64,000 nt of DNA from Bactrocera neohumeralis. Its lineage: Eukaryota; Arthropoda; Insecta; Diptera; Tephritidae. Positions 23,072 to 34,330 of this stretch are shown piece after piece. Each line of letters opens with the position of its first letter. The first letter of the stretch is position 1. The DNA lies in NCBI RefSeq assembly GCF_024586455.1, contig NC_065920.1, positions 69,782,821 to 69,846,820 on the forward strand, in the 5' to 3' direction. Made by a program: the position numbers and the translations under genes. The notes beneath the pieces are model-generated. The model was not told the DNA's origin. It saw only the letters and a program-made list of their open reading frames with translations, and did not search any database.

Positions 23072-23649
23072 ATGTTATTATGCCGCTCTAAACACTTCCG
23101 CTTTTTTATATTAAACTCGCTGGTTCTTGCTCTAAGCTTCGTATTACTAATCGAGTCCAAGAAAGAACACGCATGGCACTGCATGGTGGAGAAATGCTGC
23201 TCTATCGATTTTAGTAAAATGATGAGATCCGTGGATTATGTGCGTAAGTTGATATAAAATATTTTTACTGAACACTCACTAATCCCCTCTTCTTACTTGC
23301 CTACAAAGTTTACGTCTGTGGCATAAAGAAGGGCAAGAAGTTGCATTACAAGCTTTATTTTGACAGCGGCGGCAAAATGGATCTCATTGCCTATGAGCCC
23401 GTAAAGCAGCTTGATGAGACGGAATATTGTGTTGCTGTTTGTAATGTTGCTGAAATTTGTTTTAAAAGCACAACATTCACCGTAACTCCTATTAATAACG
23501 GTACGGCTGAATGGTGTTTTGAAGGCAGTATTGTTGTGGAGAATGAAACTGTATTTTATGAAGAAAATGTTTGCATAAAATTTTATAATTCAACAGTGGA
23601 ATTTCCGCCATATATAGAGGAGTATATGAAGGCGCATAAGCTTTGGTAG
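23072..23649 (+). CDS. Small cysteine-rich secreted protein, nested gene 2 (170 aa)
   Basis: This is a paralogue of the gene at 19747. The exons are 23072-23243 and 23309-23649. The 65 nt GTAAGT...ACAAAG intron sits at the same place and phase, again splitting a leucine codon after its first base. Exon 2 is 341 nt in both genes, with no indels. The chosen ATG gives a signal peptide with core FFILNSLVLALSFVLL and cleavage near residue 24. An upstream in-frame ATG at 22973 would add 33 residues and is less likely. All nine cysteines of the paralogue are present. N-glycosylation sites are NGT, NET and NST, against one in gene 1. Unknown family; the role is inferred only as an extracellular disulphide-bonded protein. 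Confidence 0.9.
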
Positions 23650-23795
23650 AATGCGAGAATGATCCATTACTTTATTTGTAAATATTGTAAAATTGCTTGA
23701 AAAATATTGACAATTTTCAGACAACACGGAGAGGCTAGCATTAAATAGGGTAGTACGATACTTAAGAACGCATGAAGCATTTTCAAACGCCTTTT

Positions 23796-23801
23796 AATAA
23801 A
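23796..23801 (+). terminator. Polyadenylation signal of nested gene 2
   Basis: AATAAA lies about 150 nt after the TAG stop. It is the first consensus signal downstream. Confidence 0.5.
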
Positions 23802-24225
23802 CGCATATCTCTCTGGTGGCTATAATGTTTCGAGATTAAAGGTGTAACATTTCAAAACCCTCCCTTAAAAATTGAGCTCATCTTTAAATACAAGGGCACA
23901 CCTGAAAGCAGCTCTTACTAGAACTGGCTCCATGATCATATCCAATAATTGTCCTTAGCTTTAGCAGAAATCTTACAATCGCCACAATCATGCACATAAT
24001 GCACTCAACTTTGGACGCTCTATATCTATGTTAACTAACCCCTTATTTCTAAATAATTCTGGCCGGAAATTTTTTTGTACCGGATTGTTCGGTATAAAAT
24101 TCAGACGATTTGGTAAGCTTTAGGTAAAACATTTGATAAATTGAAAGAAAAAATTTGTTAAGTAGAAAATAGTAATAACTATTAAAAGAAGACCATCAAA
24201 CCCAATAGTTTTAATAAGGCTTATG
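23802..24225. other. Non-coding stretch, no gene seen
   Basis: Transition from the nested gene into the repeat array. No open frame or repeat unit was recognised. Confidence 0.4.
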
Positions 24226-24229
24226 TTGA

Positions 24230-25935
24230 AAATTTTGTGATAAAGGTTGCCACCTATTTGCATTTCAAAGTCGGAAAATTGAAAAATATAAAAAATAATT
24301 TGAATATGAATACTAAACTGAAAATGAGAAGACATAAAGTTAATCTCTAGAGAGGATTGCCACCTGTTTTCCAATTTTTTATTAGAAAATTTTATTATGT
24401 GGAATATGAAAATCGAGCTATGTACATTGTACATATATACATATATAGTTTTAATAAGGCTTATGTTGAAAAGTTTATGAAGAAGGTTGCCACCTATTTC
24501 AAAATTTTAAATAAAAAACTTGATAAGTAAAAAATATTAATGACCATTAAACCAAAAAGTTTTAAGAACGTTTATGTTGAACATTTTATGAATAAGGTTG
24601 CCACCTATTAACATTTTTAAGTCTGAAAACTTGAAAATGTAAAAAATAATTTCAATATGAGTACTAAATTGACAGACAGACGAAAGTATATTTACGGAGA
24701 AAGTTGCCACCCGTTTTCAAATCTAAAGTAGCAAACTTCACAAACTGAAAGTATTAAAGGTTAAAATCGGGCTACAAAGTTTTAAGAACGTTTATACTTG
24801 AAAATGAAAAAAAAAAGTTGCCACCTATTTGCATTTTTTTAAAGCCGATAGTATATAAGATAAGAAAAATTTAAATACTTATGGTTAGTATACTCAAAGG
24901 GTTTAAGAAGGTTTATATTGAAAATATTTCCAAAGAAGGTTGCCACCTGCTTCGAAATTTTGGTGAAAAATTTATTAACTGAAAACATTAAATATTGTAT
25001 GGATATCAAACAAAATAATTTCAAAGATACATATTTGTAATTGACAGTAAATTTATGAAAGTTGCCACATACATAATTAAACATTTAAAACTAATAATGC
25101 ATAGGATAAAAAATGTTGAAATAAGAGTACCAAAGAAAAAAGAAGAGAAAATGGTTGCAGTAGAGTCAAAGGGGTTAAAGTTTAAAATATTTTGGAAGAA
25201 GGTTGCCACCCGTTTTGAAATTTTAAATGAAAAATTTAGTTAAAAACTTTAAAAATTGTATGACTATCAAAATAAACAATTTTAAGGAGATTTGTAAAGA
25301 ACAATTAATTGATGAAGGTTGCCATATAATTTAAACATTTAAAACAAATAATTTATAAGATAAAAAATGTTGGAATTTTGGAATTAGAGTATCAAAGAAG
25401 AACGATTTGAGAAAGAAAGTTACCACCTGGTTTAAAATTTATGTAAAAAACTTGAAAACCAAAAGAAATTAAATACAAATATTACACTAAATAATTTAAA
25501 TTGTATGTAAAAATGTTGACAACCAAAATATATTCAATAGGAATATTACACTAAATAATTTTAAGGATATTGCCAGTTGACCATATATGTAAGGAAGGTA
25601 GCCATATTGTTGGAAATTTCAAGCACAAAAATGTTTAAAATAAAAATATGTTTCAATAAAAGAAAAGAGTAAGGAAAATTTGAATTCAACAATATTACTT
25701 GAACGGAATTCCCACATGTTAAAAAAAAAATTAAAATAAAAACCCTGTTAAAAAGAGTTTTATTTGAAAAAAAAATTTAGACAACGTTGGAATAAGAGAA
25801 AAGAGTAAAAAAAACTTAAATTTAAAAATATTTCTTGAACAGAGTTGCCAAATGTTTAAAAAAACATTAAAATTATAAAACTTTAAAAACGAGTTTTATT
25901 TGAAAAAAAGATTTCGAAGAGTTGCCACTAACAAA
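24230..25935 (-). repeat. GTTGCCACC array, about fourteen degenerate units
   Basis: GTTGCCACC-type cores recur near 24246, 24355, 24486, 24598, 24703, 24817, 24939, 25061, 25202, 25318, 25420, 25592, 25843 and 25919, mostly 105-140 bp apart. Longer shared words mark the units: TTTAATAAGGCTTATGTTGA (24210 and 24450), AAAGTTTTAAGAACGTTTAT (24556 and 24776), and TGCCACCTATTTG at 24248-24260 and 24819-24831. The core reads opposite to that of the arrays at 7.8-14.9 kb, so the array is assigned to the minus strand. Units decay towards the right. Confidence 0.85.
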
Positions 25936-25939
25936 TAAA

Positions 25940-27475
25940 TAAAAAGAGTCAAGTGAAGAGCTAAAAATGTCAACGCTAAAATCTCTCAATTTAATTTCGT
26001 ATAAAAAACGAATTACTTTAAAGCATTAAAATCAATCAATAACATAAATTGTGAAAGCAAGTTCACATCCTCAAACTTCCACAAAATTTTCCAATGTCTC
26101 AATTTCACATAAAAAAAACATAACAAAACCATTTGAATCACCTAACAAACTCGTGAAGGTCACCGAAGTGACGCGTCAATCATTTAGTGCTACGCGCAAA
26201 CTTTCTTCGACGCACACACACGCGAGAACCGACCAAAAGAACACAGCATTGCCTAAGCTGCCGATCGTAAAATTGACGAAAACTTTTGATTAAGCACACA
26301 AACACCGGCTTTTATTACATTTTTATAGCAGCGCTGAAGTCGTGAAATAAAAAACGCCTAAAAGTTCACTACAAATTAGGAAATCGGTAAAGTGGCATTT
26401 CGCCAAGTACATGCTTAGCAAATAAACACATTTTTATGAGCCACAAACATTTCAACATACTCAGCTTATGCAACAACTAAAAAACAAAAATAAAATAAAA
26501 AGTGTGTAGCATAGATTACTTTATATAAAATATGAGGTGCAAAAAGACATAAATAAACGCATTGGCACGTTGTGCGTGGCCGCCAAACGCAGCACTGCCA
26601 CAACTTTGTTATTCATCTTTACCTTCTTTTTTTCATTGACTCTGAGGCAAGTGTGCGGCATTCACGCGCGCACACATACGAAACATTCTATAAACTGTTT
26701 GGCAAAGTTGCTCATTGATGCTTGGAGTGCAAAAAAGCAAACAATGTGTGAATAGATATCCCGTGCAATCGTGTTTACTTTCACGTTACTCATACGACGC
26801 GTCATACCTGACACTAGCCAACGTGCGGCTTTCATGTAAAGACAAATATTCACACATTCAAAAGTATGTTTTATCTGTGTTTTTTGTGGCATACTTTTCG
26901 GCTGAACTCTAAGCTATCAATCTTCGTTTAAGTGACATCATTTGGATGTGAAAATTTTTGTTTTGCGCATAACAAAAATTATGGTATTGAATTTGTTTTT
27001 CATATTTATAGAAAAATTTGAGTTAGTGATTTAGTATGAGCGTGCTGATTCATGTAAAATAACGTATAGAAAGGATTCTAATAGTGGTTATCTTCAGTTC
27101 AGCCTTTAGAATTTTTTACGCGTCCAACGCTTCCAACATAGTTTAAACTGTTCGAAGATGTTATATTGTTACATATGTGTTTACACACAGACGCTTAAAA
27201 AAATGTAAATCCTGTTTTACATGAATAAGCATCCATAGACTCAAGTACTGAAATAGAGTTTTCCATAAACATTAAAATTAAAAATAACATTATAATATTT
27301 TACATCGATATTCTAAATATGTAGTTTTTGAGTTACAACCTTCTAAAGCATAATCCCTCAGTTCAATCAACTTCTTTAGTTGTTCGGTTACTTCGTTTTT
27401 CTCAAAAGAAAATTTTTCATTATTGCTTGAGTGATTACTCGTAGACAAATGATCCCATCAGAGGTTGAAGATATT
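25940..27475. other. Unique intronic block, GC-richer in its first half
   Basis: From about 26150 to 26900 the sequence is less AT-rich, with CGCGCACACACA-like words. An 80-codon frame at 26051-26293 starts GTG and has no splice signals or domain that would justify a gene. The rest is AT-rich with no repeat. Confidence 0.4.
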
Positions 27476-27479
27476 TGAA

Positions 27480-28505
27480 ACAAAGTTACCACCTGTTTTG
27501 AAATGCGGCTTTAATAGATTTTATTAAAACAGGGATTGCCACATATTTGCAATTTGTGCCATAAAATATGTGATAATAAGTATGAGTATAGGATATTGGT
27601 TCTAAACTAAAAAAGTTTCAAAGGGCTTAAAATTGAAAACATTTCAAAATAAAGTTGCCACCTGTTTTAAAATTTTAATTTTGAAAATATATATCCAAAT
27701 ATAAAATATGCATATCCAGCTAAGTAGTTTTTGGTAGGTTTGTAAATTAAAATTTTATGATGAAGTTGCCACCTATTTGCAATTTCTAAGTTTAAGAATT
27801 ATAAGATAAAAGAGTATTATTATCGAATATTGGTACTAAACTAAAAAAGTTTTAGAGGGCTTAAAGTTGAAAACATTTTAAAATAAAGTTGCCATCTGTT
27901 TTAAAATTTTTATTTAAAAAACCTGTTAACTTTCAAATATTAAATATGCATAACCAATTAAATAGTTTTCGGAAGGTTTGAAAGTTAAACTTTTATGATG
28001 AAGGTTGCCACCTACATATGTATGTACTTTTAGCCAAAAAATATATAAGATAAAATGTATTACTATGGAATATTGCTACCAAACTTTCAAAAGGCTTGAA
28101 GCTAAAAATATTTGTGAAACAGGTTGCCACCTGTTTCTAAATAAAAAATAAAAAAAATTAAAATCTTAAATATGATTAATGAAAATATAAATAAATAAAA
28201 CTAAATAGTTAGGAAAGCTGAAATTTGAACATTTTTTGATGAACACTGCCACCTGTTTGCAGTTTTTAAGTCCAGCAATATATGAAGATCAAAGAAATAG
28301 TATAAAATGGGTACTTAAGTAAAATACTTTCGGCAGAATTATAGTTTTGAAATATTTCAAAAATAGGTTGCCAGCTGTTTTAAAATTTTAAGTAAAAATC
28401 CTGACAAGCAAAAAATATTAAATACAAAATGAGATTTTTTATCAACCCAGATAATGCAGTTGCCAATATCTTTGAAGAAGATTGCTACCTAATTGAAAAT
28501 TTAAG
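27480..28505 (-). repeat. GTTGCCACC array, about eleven units
   Basis: Cores occur near 27485, 27536, 27655, 27775, 27888, 28006, 28122, 28246, 28367, 28459 and 28487. Adjacent unit pairs are alike, for example GGGCTTAAAGTTGAAAACAT near 27858 against the same word with one change near 27623. This suggests local duplication in blocks of two units of about 235 bp. Confidence 0.8.
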
Positions 28506-29390
28506 TCAAGAAATGTATGTAGGATAAAAAAGGTTGAAATAAGAAAAATGGATAAATAGGATTGCAATTTGAAAAAAATATGAATAGAGCTTGCACTTGT
28601 TTCAAAACAAAATGTTGGAATAAGAAAAAATCCTTTAAAAAGAGTGGATTTGAAAAAAAAATAAAAATAAAAAAAGTTCATTCAAATGTCAAATGATTCG
28701 ACACTACAAAAGCATCTAAAATTTGAGAAAATTTTCAACTTTTAAACGCCGTCATTTTGTCAATGTTTTTCTTTCTTTGTACAGTAGGAAAACAGCTTCT
28801 GCAAGAAGCCTTTTATGTTTTATCCACGCAGAAGGCCGGAATCAGTACAGTAGAATCTTTTCTAAAGCACTGTCAGAGATCGCGTGTAACTCGAAACTTT
28901 TTAAACTGTCGCACTGGGATTACTCCTTAATACTTTACTTTTAGCTTGATTAATTTAGCTTAAATAGAAGTTCAAGTAACAGAAAAATCCATTTAATCAA
29001 TAAAAATTTTTATAAAAAAATGGGTTGCGTATACGCTAAGGCAGCCCTACAGGGATTAACGAGTTTGCTTACTCATCACAATAATTTGACGCGATTTTTG
29101 CTTCAAAAAACGTTATAAAGTTGCTACTATCAGAAAGACTTTGACTCTCAGAACGCACTTTCATTAAAAATCTGTACGGTTATAGAAATTAGAGAGCCTG
29201 TTCAGGTTAATGCCTGGAAAGTTTATAAGACACCTACAAATCTATATACATATGTATAATTTATTAAATATAAACATTTTTAGAAATAATCACCATAAAA
29301 CTAATTTTTCTGTCTGGCTTGTAGAAGTTTGATTTAAGTATGGCAAAACTTCAACATATTAAAACACCCTTAAGTGCTGATCAAACTTAA
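28506..29390. other. Non-coding stretch, no gene seen
   Basis: A 73-codon frame at 28723-28944 (LRKFSTFKRRHFVNVFLSLY start) has no support. The part from about 29025 to 29100 (GCGTATACGCTAAGGCAGCC) resembles 32591-32660 in outline. Confidence 0.35.
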
Positions 29391-29394
29391 CGCT

Positions 29395-29645
29395 GACACA
29401 TAACAAAAGCTTTCATCTCTTAGCTAAGACACATACCAAACATTCATATATTGAATTCAATTTTCGGGACAGTTTGAACAAAAGAATCTTAAAGTCAAGT
29501 TAATTCTAAATTAAAGTATAAAAAACTATTGGTAAGGTAACATTCAAATTTTGCTAGTGAAATCATTCTCAGAGAATTATAGAAAAATTTTTTAATCTCC
29601 TAGCAAAGTTGCAAACCACGTTCAACGTAAAGAAGTAGTTAAATA
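29395..29645. repeat. Intronic duplicated segment, copy 1
   Basis: AAGCTTTCATCTCTTAGCTA near 29407 followed by AGACACATACCAAACATTC, then AAAAACTATTGGTAAGG near 29520 and CCTAGCAAAGTTGCAAACCA near 29600. The same landmarks recur in order at 34700-34905. Each copy follows a GTTGCCACC array by about 0.4-1 kb, so array and flank may have been duplicated together. Confidence 0.55.
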
Positions 29646-30059
29646 GATACTTAATTAAAAGATTTTATAATCTTCCTGTTATTTGCACCTTGACAAATTT
29701 TGTTGATTTTCAACAATTGATATTGCAATGATTGTCTCAACTTTATCAAGTAGTAAACTCTTTACTTTGAGGACCATTTCTACGTAACTGAAGCGCCAAT
29801 AGTAGCAATTGTAGTTTTCTGTGATCCGAAATGTGCAATTAGGCATTATTAAGTATTACGAGTCCAATATTAACTGTGCATTTATTGCAGCAGAAATGAG
29901 TTCCTTGGCTCTATAAAAGTTTATTACCCTCCAAGCATTCACATTCAGATACTAAACTCTTACAAATCTCAATGGTGTCGTAGCTATTATAGCCTTCACC
30001 AGTGCAGATCTTATGGCAATTTGGTGATTGTAGCGTTGCTTTTGATAATAGTTCTAGCT

Positions 30060-30420
30060 AAGCTTCCTGGAGATATTTCATTAATTAAAAAAGTTCTCCA
30101 TAAACGTAATTATTTTTTATCGACCTGTTTGTATAACAGCTGTATGATATTGTATTCTGAATAATTCATTCGAAAATATTGCTCTTATTTTGGGTATAAA
30201 TTCATACTGAATTTCCCTGAGATATCTCGTCAAATAAAAAAATCCATACAACTATTTGATAATAACCGTTTAGTTTGTATGGCAGCTATACGCTACACTG
30301 GTCCCATCTCAACTACTTCAACAATTAAATGATTTCTATGGGAGAAAAGAACGTGTACAAAATTTCAGTTCGATATCTCAAACATTGAGGAAATAGCAAA
30401 CGTATGTAGGTATGTATATA
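30060..30420 (-). repeat. Dispersed repeat, minus-strand copy
   Basis: GTTTGTATGGCAGCTATACG near 30275 is the complement of the GCTGCCATACAAAC core in the copies at 6036-6265 and 58460-59065. A diverged second core, GTTTGTATAACAGCTGTATG, lies near 30128, giving a spacing of about 147 bp. Non-coding. Confidence 0.6.
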
Positions 30421-30531
30421 TCGACTCCTAAAATGCAGAATAACGTATCATCAAAGAATTCGAAAATGAGTTTTGTATTGCGTACATCACATTACAAATG
30501 TGTATCATACAATTTTCAGCTTCCTCTACCA

Positions 30532-30620
30532 GATATAACCAATATACAACCAATATATAACCTTTATATAACCAATATATATTAAATTTATAACCAACAT
30601 ATAACCATTTTATAACCGAA
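30532..30620. repeat. Minisatellite with ATAACCAA-type units
   Basis: Seven or eight tandem copies of a TATAACCAA-like word of about 9-16 nt (ATATAACCAATATA, CAACCAATATATAAC and variants). The copies are degenerate. Confidence 0.65.
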
Positions 30621-32755
30621 ACTCAACTTTTGTTGCAATATTAGTGGTTTGTATTATATCGTTTTTCCTTCGCCTGTAAACTTAGGTAAAGTGATTTTAC
30701 GTTATGACTAAGTTGACTCAACTCGCGCTAATATATATGCCAACGAAGGTCTCGTACGTGTTCTTTTGGGTATTACAACTTCGTAACAATCTTAGCATAC
30801 ACATTTAAGGGTTTAATAAATTACCAGACTACTCAAGAGTTAATCAACTTCATAATGCATATAAAAATAGAGAAAAATCCTTGGCCAAAGCGCGCAAGCT
30901 ATAAATAAAAATATTTTTTATTGCAAAAACACTTGCAGACAAATCTCTTTGAACCTTCAACACTTTTCTCTACTTTCCACAAGCCCACCTCAATAGCTCT
31001 CTCTTTACTTATATACTATTCATAGGTAAGTAAACATAAGCGCCTGAATTTGCGAGTAGCAACAAAACTTTTGCAGAAAGCATGAAAGGTACACAAAATA
31101 TGTCATAAAAATATAAAATCAAGGATTTAACATAAACTTCCTAAATATGTATATGTGACACGCACACAAAGACTACAATATGTACTAATACCTTTACACT
31201 TTTTGTTTCTGTTTTTAGATTTTTCTAGCTTTGTTCATGGCTACGTGGCACCCACTTAAGCGAAAGTTTTAAGTTCTGCGCCTGAAATTGATTTTTGTCG
31301 TCGACACGTGAACCTTAAAGCGCCGAAAACCAGCAGCGTCGACACACGCCTTACATAACTCATCACAGCAATAGAAAGAACAAAAGTCTGAAGAGAAAAA
31401 AGTTGCAAAATTAGAATGCGCGAAATGCAAAAGAGCGAAAACTTTGCAAATGACAACCTTGTAAGTTGCAACACGTCAACGTGCCACACGGATACGCCGA
31501 CAACCAAGCCAAGAAGTCAAAAATGCGCGCTAAGGACATTGACGAGTAAACGAGGAAAATCGAGAGCATAGAAACGGGAAAATGCAGCCCAAAAACAACG
31601 AAAAGAAAAAATAAAGTAAAAAAAGAAGAAAAAAATAACAAAAAAGAAGAGAAAAAACAATGTAAACGAAAAACAATTTGAGTGCGCTGACGAAAAGATG
31701 CGCAGCAAATCACTTGCAACATGCTGGCAGAACGCAAAGCGCACGAAATTAAGGCACGTCGCACGCTACATGCCGCGCTGTCAGCCGCGTTGGAAGGAAT
31801 GGCAAGTAGCGCGCCAATTTATCGAAGGGAAAATCGAGTTGCCGCAGCAAACAACGAAAGGCGGCATGAACATAGCAAAGCGGTGAGCAGAAAGCCAAAC
31901 AAAAAACTAGGAAAACAATTTTTTTTTGCTTGAAATTGAAAAAAAAAACACCAAAAAAAGAGAAACTAGTTTCAAAAGGTTGCGCGTACAATGAAAATTA
32001 CGTAGACAACAATGACTTTAAAGTAAATTTGCTAAATCATTACCCGTGCTGCCACGCCCCACAATCAAACATATATACACACACACACGCGCCGATAACT
32101 CATTGCTAACAACGGTAATTCGAGAAAATTACTTGCGAAAAAAGCGCGCGCTGTTTAAAGCGAACGCCAACAAACGAAAAGTTTTAGAAAACTTGCGCCA
32201 ACGTGACGTCTTCAAGCCGAGCGAACGTGCATCAAAAGAAAAATGCAACGCGTTGGCAGCAAAGTAGTTAAGCAGTAATGGCAGTGTGCGCTGATGAAGC
32301 GCTAGTTTTGCTTACCTTTCGCTTTGTTGCTGTGCGTTTGTTTGATTTGCAGTTACAAAGCGCCTTAGTTGCTAATGACCAGCAAACTTTTTCAACTTCC
32401 GCCGCTTGTTTTTTCTTGCAACTTGCAGTTACTTCTTAATTAATACTTATGGCAGCTACTAGTTGTATGTGTGTGAGTGTATAAATTTGATTAATTTAAT
32501 TTCAGTGCAAGTACAATTAATTATAGAACTACTTTTATGTTTAAAAAAAATGTGTCTTTTGTCAATAATTGTGACTATAACAGTTTTGGTCGCGTATACG
32601 CCGTGGTAGCCTCAGCAAGAATACCGGTGTTGCTTGCTGATCATAATAATTTATAAAAAAATGTTTCTCCTGAACTTTTTCACTTTTATCGCAAGCAAGT
32701 TTGTGCTATACCCTTTCAATAATTCCTGTGCTATATCGTGTTGCTCACTAAAACT
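30621..32755. other. Unique intronic block, GC-richer at 31.2-32.4 kb
   Basis: The 31220-32400 part is purine-rich on the plus strand and contains many GCAAA, CGAAA and TTGCAACTTGC words. Overlapping open frames of 60-117 codons occur on both strands, which points to composition rather than coding. No splice-supported exon was found. It could be a regulatory or structural intron segment. Confidence 0.4.
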
Positions 32756-32759
32756 TTGA

Positions 32760-32930
32760 AGACTCGTTAAATCCGAGAAATGGCGCAGACAAATGACCGC
32801 CAAGATCATGAGATTTAACACCTCTAGATTATTTTCTCTGTGGATATGTTAAATCAAAGGCTTACGCCAATCAACCAGAAACTTATCGCAGAGCTTATCG
32901 TGCTTATCGTATGATATCAAAGCAAGGTCC
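32760..32930 (+). pseudogene. Tc1/mariner-superfamily transposase fragment (family T)
   Basis: With one frame change, the sequence from about 32778 encodes a PPRSC/DLTPLDYFLCGYVKSK-like stretch, the region around the third catalytic aspartate, followed by AYANQPETY. Both flanks have decayed beyond recognition. Confidence 0.65.
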
Positions 32931-33525
32931 TATCCTATCAAATAAAATCTCTTCACAATCGGATAAATTTACCTGTACTGACGAAGAACCAATCCTCAAG
33001 TATTTTAATACAAATCTTTATTATCACCAAAGTTTTATCAAAATTTTCATAAATTTTTTCTAAACATCGGTTGGAATGGCCTTCAGAGCCTTCGGTGGCT
33101 TTTTCATAAACACGCTCCATACCCAAAATATTAACCGAAACATTAGCAAACGTTAACCTAAACATTAACCAAAACAATAAACAATGCAATAACCAATACA
33201 TTACTCAAAATGTGCTAAGATTCTCTGCTAACTCTATGCTTTTTTCAATGTTATCGTCATTGACAGAGGGAGATGAACACTCGCATGAGACAAGTTTTCC
33301 GCAACTCAAGTACTTATGTTCACGGCAAATTAAACTCTCTAAAACACGTTGGCAACATTTTCAACTATTCTATTGAAAACACAAAATTTCTAGCAAGCTC
33401 GTTGTTAATTTTTTTTCATGGTAAAATTCACGTTGTAAACAAACTCATCAATTAACATACGAAAATTAGACTTTTCACGAACATTAATTAAGGAATATAA
33501 AATTTATTGATTTTCTTCTTTTTCG
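32931..33525. other. Non-coding stretch, no gene seen
   Basis: An 82-codon minus-strand frame at 32953-33201 with a hydrophobic start was considered. It lacks a promoter, splice or family match and lies beside a dead transposon. Short AACATTAACC repeats occur near 33150. Confidence 0.35.
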
Positions 33526-33529
33526 AAGA

Positions 33530-34330
33530 AAATTTCCACCTGTTACCAAATTTAAAATAAAAACTTGATAAGTAGAAAATATTTAGAAATTTGGTTAGTA
33601 CAAAATATTTAAAAAATAGTGATAAGTAAAAAAATTATTAAAAAAATGTTATGAAGAAAGTTGCCACCTGTTTCAAAATTTTAAATCAAAAACTTGATAA
33701 GTAAAAATTTGGTTAGTATTTTAAAAAAAGTGATTTATTAAAAAAATGTTATCAAGAAAGTTGCCACCTGTTTCAAAATTTTAAATCAAAAACTTGATAA
33801 GTAGAAAATATTTAAAAAGACAATTAAGCCAAATAGCTCAAAGAAGGCTTATGTTAAAAATTTTAAGCATTGGGTTGCCACCTGTTTTAAAATTTTAATT
33901 AACATGACAATATTACCTATAAAAATAAAATAATAATAAGAAAGTTCATACACGAAATTTTTATGGAGAAAGTTGCCACCTATTTGCATTTTTTAAACCC
34001 GATAGTGCATAGGATAAAAACTTTAAAATATGGGTAGTATGTATACTCAAAAGATCTCAGAAGGCTTAAAGTTGAAAATATTTCGGAAGAAAGTTGCCAC
34101 CTATTTTGAAATTTTAGGTCAATAATTTATTAAACAAAAACATTAAACGTTTTATAACTGACATTAAATTTATAAAGGTTGCCACATATTTTAAACATTT
34201 CAAACAAATAATGTATAAAATAAACAAATTTAAAAAAAAAGGACCAAAGAGAAACTGAGAGAGAAAAATGGACTCAGAAGTTTTCAATTCGAAAATACTT
34301 CGGAAAAGAGTTACCACCTGGTTTAAAATG
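33530..34330 (-). repeat. GTTGCCACC array, about eight units
   Basis: Cores lie near 33533, 33659, 33760, 33873, 33972, 34095, 34177 and 34310. Two adjacent units are nearly identical over the word AAGTTGCCACCTGTTTCAAA and the AAACTTGATAAGTA that follows, at about 33659 and 33760. A TGCCACCTATTTG core is at 33974-33986. This is the least decayed of the minus-oriented arrays. Confidence 0.85.

Noticed and set aside
26051..26293. 80-codon frame rich in Ser/Thr/Lys
   Set aside because: GTG start, no neighbouring splice sites, no recognised similarity.
31411..32267. Several 60-117 codon frames in the GC-richer block
   Set aside because: They occur on both strands, and Phe-rich frames merely mirror the A-rich plus strand.
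32953..33201. 82-codon minus-strand frame with a hydrophobic start
   Set aside because: It looked briefly like a secreted protein, but it has no cysteine pattern, promoter or splice support and lies beside transposon debris.
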